Assembly: GCF_001613465.1 (NCBI RefSeq)
Contig: NZ_BDCK01000046.1
Coordinates: 18,764-82,763 of the forward strand
Reading direction: 5' to 3'
DNA length: 64,000 nt
Origin: Nocardia niwae NBRC 108934 = DSM 45340
GTDB taxonomy: Bacteria > Actinomycetota > Actinomycetes > Mycobacteriales > Mycobacteriaceae
In this document: positions 1 through 8,286 of the stretch, one piece after another
Numbering within the stretch: the first letter of the stretch is position 1
Layout: every line of letters starts with the position of its first letter
The notes under the pieces: generated by a model
Database searches by the model: none
Seen by the model: only the letters and a program-made list of their open reading frames with translations
What the model was told of the DNA's origin: nothing
Translations under genes and position numbers: made by a program

Positions 1-95
1 ACCTGGAATCCCGTCCGGCGGCCCGTGCGATCGCCGACTTGCTGACGCCGGTGGCAACCGACGCGGAAAGCCGACAGGCAACGAAAACCCACTGA
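1..95 (+). CDS. C-terminal end of an unidentified protein (partial)
   Basis: An open frame enters from the left edge and ends with TGA at 93-95, giving about 30 residues ending in ATKTH. The tail is hydrophilic and shows no recognisable domain. It ends 13 bp before the next start, so it is probably co-transcribed with the roadblock-like gene. No function can be assigned from this fragment. Confidence 0.5.
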   Translation, partial: LESRPAARAIADLLTPVATDAESRQATKTH

Positions 96-108
96 AAGGA
101 ACAGGTAT

Positions 109-480
109 ATGTCCAATATGGATCTGGCGCTCAAAGACATGATGGTGATCGACGGCGCGATCGGCGCCGCCGTGGTCGATTACAACAGCGGCATGGCGCT
201 GGGCATGCTCGGCAGTTCCAAGTCGCTGGATCTCCAGGTCGCGGGCGCGGGCAACACCGAGGTGGTGCGCGCCAAACTGCGGACGATGGACCAGTTGGGA
301 CTCAAGGAGGACATCGAGGACATCCTCATCACGTTGTCCGGGCAGTACCACATCATCCGGCCGATGACAGGTCGCAAGTCCAAGGGCCTGTTCCTGTATC
401 TCGCGCTGGACCGGGGGCGGGCGAATCTGGCGATGGCCCGGCACCGCCTGCGGGGGATCGAAGAGGATCTGGAGGTCTGA
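109..480 (+). CDS. Roadblock/LC7-like protein
   Basis: This 123-aa soluble protein has the alternating hydrophobic strand/helix pattern of roadblock/LC7 domains: a MVIDGAIGAAVVDYNSG opening strand pair, then a long helix, then strands around ILITLSGQYHIIRPM and GLFLYLAL. Actinobacterial roadblock proteins usually regulate small GTPases or sit in conservon-type operons, but no GTPase or DUF742 gene is visible here. An AAAGGA ribosome site lies about 10 bp before ATG 109. Family assignment is by fold pattern, and the cellular role is unknown. Confidence 0.55.
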   Translation: MSNMDLALKDMMVIDGAIGAAVVDYNSGMALGMLGSSKSLDLQVAGAGNTEVVRAKLRTMDQLGLKEDIEDILITLSGQYHIIRPMTGRKSKGLFLYLALDRGRANLAMARHRLRGIEEDLEV

Positions 481-498
481 TCGGCGCGAGCCGATTTG

Positions 499-517
499 AC
501 CTGAACTAGGTTCAGGT
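499..517. promoter_or_regulatory. Perfect MerR-type operator with -35 box
   Basis: ACCTGAAC-TAG-GTTCAGGT is a perfect 8-bp inverted repeat with a 3-bp centre. It overlaps a TTGACC -35 box at 496-501, the layout of SoxR/MerR-family promoters, where the regulator binds in an over-long 19-20 bp spacer. The expected -10 position reads GACGGC (520-525), a poor match. The only gene downstream is a flavin reductase lacking its start, so the promoter now drives a broken gene. Confidence 0.65.
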
Positions 518-1061
518 TCGACGGCCCGTCCGCTTCGCCCCCACCGTCGCCGAGTGGTTCGCCACACACGCCGACCGGCGCGACGACGTCACCGTCGACA
601 TCGTCGATCTGGCTGAAACGCCCCTGCTGGAACATCTTTCTCACCATCCCGCGCCGGAGGCGGCGCAGGCGCTGGCAGCCGTCGGTCCCCGGCCGGCCGC
701 GGCGGACGCCTTCGTCGTGGTGACACCCGAGTACAACCACAGCCATCCGGCGTCGGTCAAGAACGCCATCGACTGGCACTACACCGAATGGCGGGCCGAG
801 CCGGTCGGATTCGTCTCCTCCGGCGGGATATCCGGCGGTTTGCGTGCTGTGGAGCACCTCAGGCACGTCTTCGCCGAACTGCACGCGGTGAGCGTGCGCG
901 ACACGGTGAGCTTCCACGACGCGGGCAGGCAGTTCGACGCGGCGGGACAGCCGGCGGATCCCGAGATGCCGGCCGTCGCGGCCGATAAACTGCTCGGCCA
1001 ATTGGTCTGGTGGGGCCGGGCCCTCCGCTCGGCCCGCGCCGAGCATCCCTATCCCGCATAG
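510..1061 (+). pseudogene. 5'-truncated NADPH-dependent FMN reductase
   Basis: The frame from 510 reads RPVRFAPTVAEWF, then VVVTPEYNHSHPASVKNAIDW and a SSGGISGG segment. These are conserved NADPH-dependent FMN reductase (flavodoxin-fold) motifs. The first strand and the GSTRxGR-type phosphate-binding loop (about a dozen residues), the start codon and a ribosome site are missing: an in-frame TAG sits at 507-509 inside the MerR-type operator. The first in-frame GTG (717) lies in the middle of the fold. The C-terminus is intact. The simplest reading is a deletion of a few tens of bp joining the promoter to about codon 13. An assembly or sequencing error is the alternative. Confidence 0.7.
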
Positions 1062-1247
1062 CGCTTCCCGGTCCGCTGTGCTGCCAGCGTGCCGGATACC
1101 TCGGCGCGACGGCGCCGGTCGGCCGAGTCGATGACCCGGCCGACCGGCGGGCCCGATCTGCGCACCGGAGCGCGACCGTGAGGGTTGAATTCGGCGGTTT
1201 CATCGTGGCATCCGGCGTACGCTGTGCGGCGACGAAAGGACTCCACG

Positions 1248-1466
1248 ATGCGAAAAATGCTCGCGGCGTTGGTGATCGCCGGTTCGTTCATGGCAGCGGG
1301 AACGACAATCGCGCAAGCGAATCCGCCGTCGCAGCCGCCTACTCCGCTGTGCCTGGTGGTCGGCGGAGCCATCTGGGTGGTGCGCAACAGCATCGACCCG
1401 TACGGCCTGTCGCAGGATCCGCTAGCGGTCGCGTTGCGGAACGCGCATCGGCAGATCTGCGGCTAG
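1248..1466 (+). CDS. Small secreted protein with two cysteines
   Basis: This 72-aa product has a clear Sec signal peptide: MRK, a hydrophobic stretch LAALVIAGSFMAAG, then cleavage near AQA-NPPS. The mature part is about 47 residues with two Cys (PLCLV and the penultimate Cys), possibly a disulphide. ATG 1248 was chosen because GAAAGGA lies just upstream and the signal peptide begins there, although an upstream in-frame start exists at 1185. Similar small exported proteins are common in Nocardia, and I do not recognise the family. Confidence 0.65.
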   Translation: MRKMLAALVIAGSFMAAGTTIAQANPPSQPPTPLCLVVGGAIWVVRNSIDPYGLSQDPLAVALRNAHRQICG

Positions 1467-1506
1467 CTTCCGTCGCCCGATGCGGCTCTCGCATGGCAGC
1501 AGCAGC

Positions 1507-2433
1507 CTAACGCCGTGATCCCGGGGAGAGAGGCAAATCCCGGGCATCAGGTTCGATCGGTGCAGGCGTGACCGCCCTGGGCTTGCCGTCGCGAGTGTTG
1601 AGCCACGCTCCGGCGAACATCAGTGCGGCGCCGAGGGCTTGGACCGGGGCGATGGATTCGCCGAGCAGCAGCCACGCGCAGGCGAGACCGAAAGCGGGGA
1701 CCAGGAACATGGCGGAGGCGGCGGTCGCCGGGCCCACCTCGCCGACCGCGCGATAGTAGAGAACGTACGCGAGCGCGGTCGGCAGGACGCCGAGATATGC
1801 CTGGTTGAGCCAGAATTCGGCGCCGAGCTCGGACCAGGCCACGTCGGTCAGGCGTGGCGCCGCGACAACGCCGAGCGCCAAAGCGCCGATGGCCGTGGCG
1901 TATACCGTCACCGTAGGCGCCGCCAGCCGGGCGAGCACGGGAGCGCCGAGCATGGTGTAGCACGCCCAGCACGCCGCCGCGCCCAGGAAGACGAGGTCGC
2001 CCAGCAGGCGATCTCCGCCGCCGGAGGGGATGCCGAGGAAGAAGACCGCACCGCCGCCGACTGCCAGAGCGAGCCCGAGGGCTCGAGCAGCGGAAAGGCG
2101 GGCACGGGTCAGCACCGTCGTGACGGCGACGGTGATGACCGGGGCCGCCATCGGCACGATCACGCTGCCGTCCGCCGCGGGCGCCAGGGCGAGAGCGAGG
2201 AAGAACAGGACGTTGTAGCCGAAGACGCCGATCAGTCCGAGCGCCGCCACCCGCCCGGAATCCCGCACCGCGAGCCTGGGCAGGCGCAGCACGGCGAGCA
2301 GGACGGCGGCGCCGAGGAAGAAGCGGAGAAACCCGGCCACCTCGTGCGGCACTTCCCGGATCGCGAGTTTGGAGGACGCGAACGCGCTACCCCACAACGC
2401 CATGACGACAACGAGCAACAATCGGATACGCAC
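1507..2433 (-). CDS. EamA/DMT-family exporter
   Basis: This 308-aa protein has about ten hydrophobic segments and two EamA repeats. The first opens MALWGSAFASSKLAIREVP and the second contains WACYTMLGAPVLARLAA and a LLGESIAPVQALGAALMFAGAWL ending. The family exports amino acids, purines or other small metabolites; the substrate is not visible. It starts with GTG at 2433 and is divergent from the AraC regulator, with 65 bp between starts, a common regulator-exporter pairing. Confidence 0.85.
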   Translation of the reverse strand: MRIRLLLVVVMALWGSAFASSKLAIREVPHEVAGFLRFFLGAAVLLAVLRLPRLAVRDSGRVAALGLIGVFGYNVLFFLALALAPAADGSVIVPMAAPVITVAVTTVLTRARLSAARALGLALAVGGGAVFFLGIPSGGGDRLLGDLVFLGAAACWACYTMLGAPVLARLAAPTVTVYATAIGALALGVVAAPRLTDVAWSELGAEFWLNQAYLGVLPTALAYVLYYRAVGEVGPATAASAMFLVPAFGLACAWLLLGESIAPVQALGAALMFAGAWLNTRDGKPRAVTPAPIEPDARDLPLSPGSRR

Positions 2434-2498
2434 GAACCCGATCCTGCTGCGGAGCGGCCCCGAGGTCTTGAACGCTGGTGCGGGCGCACAATGGGGTG

Positions 2499-3314
2499 AT
2501 GGCCGACGGTGAGTGGGTGCGGTACCGGCGAATGCCGAACCGCCCGGTGGAGTTGATGCACGCGCACTTCGAACGGCACGTCTACCACGCGCACAGTCAC
2601 GAGACGTATTCGTTCGGCTGCACCGAGTTCGGGGCGCAGAGCTTCGATTGCCGCGGCGCCGCGCGGACCAGCGCGGCGGGCATGGTGATGGCCTTCAACC
2701 CGGACGAGCCGCACAACGGCCACAGCAGCACCGAGGCGGGTTTCACCTACTCCATCGTGCACATCGGCACCGAGCTGGTCACCGATCTGCTGTCCGACCA
2801 GGCCGGTCGTCCGGCCGGGTTGCCGCTGTTCACCGAGCCGGTGCTACGCGACCCGGTGCTCACCGCGGCGCTGCGCCGGCTCAGCGCCGCCCTGACCGGC
2901 CCGGCCACCGAACTGGCCGCCGACGAGGCGCTGGCCGCTTCCGTCGCGGCGTTGGCGCGGCGTGCGGCGCGCCGTTCCCTCGTGCGCTCGACGGCCGAGC
3001 CGGGCGCCGCGATCGCCCACCGTGTCCGCGCCGTGCTCGACGACCGCTATCTCGGTCCGCTCTCGATGGACGATTTGGTCGAGGCCAGCGGCGCCAGCCG
3101 CTTCGCCTTGTACCGAGCTTTCCGCGCGAACTACGGTCTCGCGCCGAGCGACTATCAGCGTCTGCTGCGGCTGCGCGCGGCTCGCCGGTTGATCGCGGCG
3201 GGCCGGCCGGTCGCGGAGGCGGCTTCGGCGGCCGGTTTCGCCGACCAAGCGCATCTCACCCGCTGGTTCCGCCGGTGCTACGGCATCACTCCCGGCGTCT
3301 ACTCCGCCGCGTGA
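2499..3314 (+). CDS. AraC-family transcriptional regulator
   Basis: The 271-aa protein has an N-terminal cupin-type sensing domain (His-rich HAHFERHVYHAHSHETYSFG, then FNPDEPHNGHS). The C-terminal AraC DNA-binding domain has two helix-turn-helix units (MDDLVEASGASRFALYRAF; VAEAASAAGFADQAHLTRWFRR). It probably controls the divergent EamA exporter by sensing a small amine or amino acid; that is inference. ATG 2499 was chosen over in-frame GTG 2478 and 2496; no strong ribosome site separates them. Its 3' end converges on the MarR gene. Confidence 0.87.
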   Translation: MADGEWVRYRRMPNRPVELMHAHFERHVYHAHSHETYSFGCTEFGAQSFDCRGAARTSAAGMVMAFNPDEPHNGHSSTEAGFTYSIVHIGTELVTDLLSDQAGRPAGLPLFTEPVLRDPVLTAALRRLSAALTGPATELAADEALAASVAALARRAARRSLVRSTAEPGAAIAHRVRAVLDDRYLGPLSMDDLVEASGASRFALYRAFRANYGLAPSDYQRLLRLRAARRLIAAGRPVAEAASAAGFADQAHLTRWFRRCYGITPGVYSAA

Positions 3315-3321
3315 CCGTTCG

Positions 3322-3807
3322 TCACGCCGGTTCCGGCGGGCGCGGCCAAGGATTCTGCTCCTTGTCTTCGACCGACTGATTGAAGCGCTCGATGAGCTTG
3401 CCTAGTAGGTCGACGTCGGCCTCGGTCCAGTCGGCCACCACCGCGCCGATGCCCTGCCTGCTCTGCATACGGTCGGCGGCCAGTGATTCCAGGCCTTTCG
3501 CGCTGGCGCGGACCTTGCGGGCGATGCCACCGTCGGGATCGGGCACCCGGTCGACCAACCCTTGCTTGAGCATGGCTCCGACTTGGCGGTTGATGGTGGA
3601 AATGTCCAGTTGGAATGCTTCGGACAACTCGCGCAGGCTCAGCGGGTAGTCCAGTTCCAGCCTGGTCAAGATCAGGTACGCCGAGCGGTCGAGCCGGAAA
3701 CCGGGACGCCGCAGCAATGCGGCGGGGAAGTGCCTGGACAGCAGTGACAGTTCGAAGGTGAGGCGCTGCAGCGCCGCGCTGTCGTCGCCGGGGCCGGAAT
3801 CGGACAT
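3322..3807 (-). CDS. MarR-family transcriptional regulator
   Basis: The 161-aa winged-helix protein carries the MarR core: a SLRELSEAFQLDISTINRQVGAMLKQGLVDR recognition region followed by a DPDGGIARKVRASAKGLESL wing. It is divergent from the MFS exporter, with 69 bp between the start codons, so it likely represses that exporter and itself. A dyad lies between them at 3846-3876. The ligand is unknown. Confidence 0.85.
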   Translation of the reverse strand: MSDSGPGDDSAALQRLTFELSLLSRHFPAALLRRPGFRLDRSAYLILTRLELDYPLSLRELSEAFQLDISTINRQVGAMLKQGLVDRVPDPDGGIARKVRASAKGLESLAADRMQSRQGIGAVVADWTEADVDLLGKLIERFNQSVEDKEQNPWPRPPEPA

Positions 3808-3845
3808 ACCTCACTATGTCGCGCGGATCACGTCGATACCAAATT

Positions 3846-3876
3846 GTGCAGCATACACACCATATGTACCGTGCAC
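3846..3876. promoter_or_regulatory. Candidate MarR operator upstream of MFS exporter
   Basis: The divergent spacer contains an imperfect inverted repeat with outer arms GTGCA (3846-3850) and TGCAC (3872-3876). Inner matches give 8 of 11 paired positions. It ends at the base before the MFS ATG, a position where a bound repressor would block initiation. The assignment rests on symmetry and location only. Confidence 0.4.
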
Positions 3877-5337
3877 ATGGTGACTGTAGCTGCCGACGCG
3901 TCCTCGAGCGTCTCTGATACCGGCGACCGGCGGCGGCCCACGCCGGCCCTGCTCATCGCGACGCTCGGCATGGTCGGTGTCGTCGTCTCGCTCATGCAGA
4001 CGCTGGTCATTCCGATCATTCCGTCGCTGCCCGTCCTGTTGCACACCTCCGCGTCCAACGCCTCCTGGGTCGTGACGGCCACGCTGCTGGCGGGCGCGGT
4101 GGCGACCCCCATCAGCGGCCGCCTGGGCGACATGTTCGGCAAGCGCCGCATCTTGTTCGCGAATCTGCTGCTGCTGGTGGCCGGTTCGGTGGTCTGCGCG
4201 TCGTTCTCCACGCTGCTGCCGGAGATCGTCGGCCGCTCGCTGCAGGGCGCGGCGGTCGGCGCGATCCCGCTGGGCATCAGCATCATGCGGGACGAGCTGC
4301 CCGCCGAGCGGGTGGGTTCGGCGATGGCGATCATGAGCGCCACGCTCGGCGTCGGCGGCGCGATCGGCCTGCCGGTGGCGGCGGCCATCGCGCAGAACGC
4401 GAACTGGCACATGTTGTTCTGGACTTCCGCCGTGCTCGGCGTCGTCTGCGCCGCCCTGGTGTTCGTCTTCGTGCCGGAATCACCGGTGCGTACGCCCGCC
4501 CGCTTCGACTTCGGCGGTGCGATCGGGTTGTCGGTGGCGCTGCTGGCGCTGCTCGTCGCGATCACCAAGGGCGCGGACTGGGGCTGGACCAGCGCCCCGA
4601 TCCTGAGTCTGTTCGCGGTGTCGGCGGTGGTGTTCGTCGGGTGGGGCGCCTTCGAAATGCGGCAGCGTTCGCCGCTGGTGGACCTACGGGTTTCGGCGCG
4701 GCCGAGGGTGCTGTTCACCAACGCGGCCTCGATCGCCGTCGGTTTCGCGCTCTACGGCATGTCGCTGACCTTCCCGCAGCTGCTGATGGCGCCGGAGCAG
4801 ACCGGATACGGCTTCGGGCTGTCCATGATCAGCGCGGGGCTGGCGCTGGCGCCGACCGGTTTCGTGATGATGCTGCTGTCGCCGGTGTCGGCCCGGCTCT
4901 CGGCGAGCCGTGGCCCCAAGGTCACCCTCGCGCTCGGATCGGCGGTGATCGCCGTCGGTTACCTGTGCGCGGTGGTGTTGATGAACAGCGTCTGGGAGAT
5001 CATGCTCGCCGCGGTGATCGTCGCGGGTGGTGTCGGCCTGGCCTACGCGGCGATGCCCGCGCTGATCATGGGCGCCGTGCCGATCACCGAGACCGCCGCG
5101 GCCAACGGCTTGAACTCGTTGATGCGCTCGATCGGCACCTCGACCTCGGCGGCGGTGATGAGCGTGGTGCTGGCGCACATGACCATCCAGTTCGGCCCGC
5201 ACCTGCTGCCCTCGCGCGACGGGTTCCACACCACCTTCCTCATCGCGATGGCGGCCGCGCTGGTCGCGATCGGCCTGACCATGTTGATCCCGATGCGCAA
5301 GACCGCCGACGCGGCGACCACCACCGGGCATTCCTGA
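3877..5337 (+). CDS. MFS multidrug-type exporter
   Basis: The 486-aa protein has about 14 predicted membrane helices, as in the DHA2 (EmrB/QacA) family. The loop GRLGDMFGKRR matches the MFS motif A between helices 2 and 3. Proton-driven export of drugs or toxic metabolites is the family role. ATG 3877 was chosen; an upstream in-frame start (3844) would encode a non-membrane leader running through the presumed operator. It is probably regulated by the divergent MarR gene. Confidence 0.85.
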   Translation: MVTVAADASSSVSDTGDRRRPTPALLIATLGMVGVVVSLMQTLVIPIIPSLPVLLHTSASNASWVVTATLLAGAVATPISGRLGDMFGKRRILFANLLLLVAGSVVCASFSTLLPEIVGRSLQGAAVGAIPLGISIMRDELPAERVGSAMAIMSATLGVGGAIGLPVAAAIAQNANWHMLFWTSAVLGVVCAALVFVFVPESPVRTPARFDFGGAIGLSVALLALLVAITKGADWGWTSAPILSLFAVSAVVFVGWGAFEMRQRSPLVDLRVSARPRVLFTNAASIAVGFALYGMSLTFPQLLMAPEQTGYGFGLSMISAGLALAPTGFVMMLLSPVSARLSASRGPKVTLALGSAVIAVGYLCAVVLMNSVWEIMLAAVIVAGGVGLAYAAMPALIMGAVPITETAAANGLNSLMRSIGTSTSAAVMSVVLAHMTIQFGPHLLPSRDGFHTTFLIAMAAALVAIGLTMLIPMRKTADAATTTGHS

Positions 5338-5468
5338 CGGCTGCCGTCCTCGGCGCCGGTTGCCGTGGTCCGCGACGGCCTGCCGGGTGCCGAATCCGCG
5401 CGAGGTGTGGTGCGCCTGCCCGTGCACCGCGTCGGTAATCGGCGACTCACATTCGATCGCTCTCTGAG

Positions 5469-6440
5469 TCAGGTGTCGGCGACGGCCTCGGTGTACCGGC
5501 GGCCGAGGGTCCGGATGTGGGCGACCAGCTCCGGCGGGCCGTCGACGCGGAAGTCCATCATCAGCATGGACAGGTAGATGGCGATCGTCTCCAGCGCGTC
5601 CGCGCCGGTGTACAGCACACAGCTGTCCGCGTCCACCGCCTCGACCACGCCGACGGCGGGATTGATCCGGGCGATGACCGTTTCGGCGGGCGCGAGCACG
5701 GTGACCCGGGCCTGCACCCGCCACCCGGTCGTGGCGATGTGGCGCATGACGAAGGCGACCAGATCGTCGTCGGGCAGCGCGCGGGCGGCGAAACGGCGGG
5801 AAGTCGTCTCCGCGCGCACGACGCGGGCGACCGGAATCGCCCGCCAGGAGTGGTCTTCCAGGCTGTAGACGACCAGGTACCAGCGGCGCTGCCAGTTGAT
5901 CAGCCGGTACGGCTCGATCTCGATCGAAGACTCGGCTCCGGGTTCCGCGATGCGGACCGTCGCGCCGTCACGGATGGCACCGGCCAGGGTGGTGAGCACG
6001 GCGGCGGGCACCGGCGCGTCCGGTTCGCGCGACCCGGTGGTGGCCGGACCGATCGCCGTCGCCTCACGCAGTGCGGACACCTTGCGCTGCAATCGTTTCG
6101 GCAGGATCTGATCCAGCTTGCCCAGCGCTTTGGTGACGTGCTCGGCGATGTCCGCGATACCGGTTGAGCCGTCCTCGGCCAGCCCGACCGCGACGGCCAC
6201 GGCCACCGCTTCGTCGTCGTCCAGCAGCAAGGGCGGCATGGTCGCGCCGCGGCCGAGCCGGTAGCCGCCGATCGCGCCGCGTCCGGCGTGCACGGGATAG
6301 CCCAGCTCGCGCAGGCGCTGAATGTCGTTGCGCAGGGTGCGATCGGTGACGCCGAGCCGCTGCGCCAGCTCGCGGCCGGTGTGCGCACGGTCTTGGAGCA
6401 ATGCGAGCAACCGCAGCAGACGCGGTGTGGTCGACGCCAC
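5469..6440 (-). CDS. YafY-type HTH/WYL-domain regulator
   Basis: The 323-aa protein has an N-terminal DeoR-like winged helix (RLLALLQDRAHTGRELAQRL, TDRTLRNDIQRLRELGYPV) followed by a WYL-type domain (IEPYRLINWQRRWYLVVY) and a WCX-like C-terminal region. GTG 6440 was chosen because GAGGAG lies 5-10 bp upstream; GTG 6458 overlaps that ribosome site. WYL regulators often bind nucleic acid or small ligands. It is divergent from the DinB-fold gene at 6530, its likely target. Confidence 0.82.
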   Translation of the reverse strand: MASTTPRLLRLLALLQDRAHTGRELAQRLGVTDRTLRNDIQRLRELGYPVHAGRGAIGGYRLGRGATMPPLLLDDDEAVAVAVAVGLAEDGSTGIADIAEHVTKALGKLDQILPKRLQRKVSALREATAIGPATTGSREPDAPVPAAVLTTLAGAIRDGATVRIAEPGAESSIEIEPYRLINWQRRWYLVVYSLEDHSWRAIPVARVVRAETTSRRFAARALPDDDLVAFVMRHIATTGWRVQARVTVLAPAETVIARINPAVGVVEAVDADSCVLYTGADALETIAIYLSMLMMDFRVDGPPELVAHIRTLGRRYTEAVADT

Positions 6441-6529
6441 TTTTCTTCTCCTCACCAATTAGGAAGAAAATCAGCCTAATGCGCGAATAGGCTTGTGTCA
6501 TCAGCAAGAACGACCGAAAGGCTCCTGAC

Positions 6530-7171
6530 ATGAACGCCACCACCACCGCCGCCGCGACCCTGCGCCCCGTGTGGCGCGACGTGCTCGCCGACTCCCACCG
6601 GGCGCTCGAGAGCGTCGTCGCCGGTGTGCGCGCGGATCAGTGGCACCTGCCCACCCCGTGCTCGGAATGGGATGTGACGCAGGTCGTGCAGCACGCCGCC
6701 GGTGACCAGCTGGCGTACGCCAAGTCGCTCGGCATCGGCGACGGTCCGGCCTACAACCCGTTCGCGCCCTCCGGCACGATCGACGGCACCCCTGCGGACC
6801 TGGTGCGCGCGGCGATCGAGCAGACCGCCTTCGCCTGGACCACGGTCGCCGACGACACCGATACCGTGCCGACGCCGCTGCCGCACGGTGCGCTCGCCAC
6901 CCCGGTGGCCGCGGTCCTGTGCGCGCTGGACGCCGCGGTCCACGCCTGGGACATCGCGATCGCGACCGGCCAGTCGTCCCCGTTGTCCGACGAACTCGCC
7001 GCTCACCTGCTCACCGCCGCCCGGGCCACTCATCCCGCGCCCGGCACCGGCGAGACGGCGGAGATCACCGAACCGCTGCGTCAGTGGGGCGCCTACGCCG
7101 CGATCGTCGACGGCCCGGCCGACGGCGCCCTCGGAGAACTGCTGCGGTACCTGGGCCGCGATCCGCGCTGA
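6530..7171 (+). CDS. TIGR03086-type mycothiol-dependent DinB-fold protein
   Basis: The 213-aa protein fits the TIGR03086/maleylpyruvate-isomerase-like DinB family. It has an N-terminal four-helix bundle with PTPCSEWDVTQVVQH, and a second conserved helix DAAVHAWDIAIATG. The two His residues (QH and VHAWD) are typical metal ligands of the fold. Members are thought to use mycothiol as thiol cofactor, consistent with mshB in this window. The substrate is unknown. It is divergent from the WYL regulator and converges on the osmolyte operon, with a hairpin between. Confidence 0.78.
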   Translation: MNATTTAAATLRPVWRDVLADSHRALESVVAGVRADQWHLPTPCSEWDVTQVVQHAAGDQLAYAKSLGIGDGPAYNPFAPSGTIDGTPADLVRAAIEQTAFAWTTVADDTDTVPTPLPHGALATPVAAVLCALDAAVHAWDIAIATGQSSPLSDELAAHLLTAARATHPAPGTGETAEITEPLRQWGAYAAIVDGPADGALGELLRYLGRDPR

Positions 7172-7182
7172 ACAGGGTCGGG

Positions 7183-7217
7183 CCGCCGCGGGGCGCATCG
7201 AGCGGGCCCCGCGGCGG
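7183..7217. terminator. Strong hairpin between convergent genes
   Basis: A perfect 12-bp GC stem (7183-7194 with 7206-7217) encloses an 11-nt loop. It lies between the stop of the DinB-fold gene (7171) and the stop of the ABC-transporter operon (7312). There is no T-tract, as is common in actinobacteria. It could serve both directions. Confidence 0.7.
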
Positions 7218-7311
7218 GTGTGACCGGCGCCCCGCCGGTCCGGCGGTGCGAACCGCCTCGGGCTTATCTCTTGAAACCAGTGGGTGTGGGGCGTCTCTCC
7301 GCAACGGGGGA

Positions 7312-8286
7312 TCAGAGCGCGGTGACGAACCCTTGGGCGACCATCCAGTCCCGCGCCACCTCCGCGGGTTCGCGTCCGTCCACATCGACCTGACGGTTGA
7401 GTTCGGTGATGACCTCGTTGGTGAGGCGCTGCGAAATCGGCGTCAGAACCGTGATCACCTCCGGGTGCTCCTCGGCAAAACTCTTGCGCAGCACCAGCGC
7501 CGCGTTGTATTTCGGGAAGAACCCGCGATCGTCTTGCAGCAGGACCAGATTCAGCGCCGGGATGCGGCCGTCGGTGGCGGCCACCGAGCCGAAGCGGCAC
7601 TGCTTGCCGTCGGCGGTCGCCTGGTAGACCACCGGGTCCTGCACGATCTGCTTGCGCACCCTGCCCGCATCGATCTCGTATTTGCGGGCCAGGCCGGGGA
7701 AGCCGTCCTGCCGGACATTGAATTCGGTGCCCACACAGATGGCCGCGGCAGCGGGATCGGTGGCGACCAGCCCGGCGTAGTCCGACAGTGTGCGCACGCC
7801 GGTCTCCTGGGCGGTTCGCGCGCTCATGACCAGCGCGTAGGTGTTGTTCATCGGCGCCATCGCCGCCCACACCATGCCGTGCTGGGCGAGGTCGGCGTCG
7901 CGCACCGCCTCGAACTGCCCCATCTCATCCGGCACCGGCGTCTCGTTGCCGAGGTAGTTGATCCAGCCGGTGCCGGTGTAGTCGTAGGCGAGGTCGATCT
8001 GCCCGTGCAACTGGGCGTCGCGCACGCTGTTGGAGCCCTGGATGTTGGTCAGGTCGCGCACCTGGGCTCCGGCCGCCGTCAAGGCGAACTCGATGAGATA
8101 CCCGAGGATGTTCTGCTCGGTGAAATCCTTGGAGCCCACCGTGATGCGCACGCCGTCGAGTTCGGGAACGGGGCGGATGCTGCCCGGCCCGACCCGCAGC
8201 GGCACCGCGCTGCCGGATTGCAGCCCGCAGGCGGCCAGCAACGCCATCCCCAGTCCGAGGGCGAGCGCGCGCCACACCCTGGTCAT
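7312..8286 (-). CDS. Glycine betaine/choline-type ABC substrate-binding lipoprotein
   Basis: The 324-aa protein starts with a lipoprotein signal peptide (LLAAC, lipidated Cys at residue 20). The OpuAC-like domain follows: RITVGSKDFTEQNILGYLIE, then LAYDYTGTGWINYLG, then VLTPISQRLTNEVITELNRQV. The family captures quaternary amines such as glycine betaine, choline or carnitine at the outer membrane face. It is the last gene of a four-gene operon, overlapping the upstream permease by 4 bp. The ORF is open further upstream, but ATG 8286 begins the signal peptide. Confidence 0.88.
   Translation of the reverse strand: MTRVWRALALGLGMALLAACGLQSGSAVPLRVGPGSIRPVPELDGVRITVGSKDFTEQNILGYLIEFALTAAGAQVRDLTNIQGSNSVRDAQLHGQIDLAYDYTGTGWINYLGNETPVPDEMGQFEAVRDADLAQHGMVWAAMAPMNNTYALVMSARTAQETGVRTLSDYAGLVATDPAAAAICVGTEFNVRQDGFPGLARKYEIDAGRVRKQIVQDPVVYQATADGKQCRFGSVAATDGRIPALNLVLLQDDRGFFPKYNAALVLRKSFAEEHPEVITVLTPISQRLTNEVITELNRQVDVDGREPAEVARDWMVAQGFVTAL

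Noticed and set aside
7172..7311. Possible small gene between the DinB-fold gene and the osmolyte operon
   Set aside because: The GC-rich symmetry there is explained by the terminator hairpin at 7183-7217.
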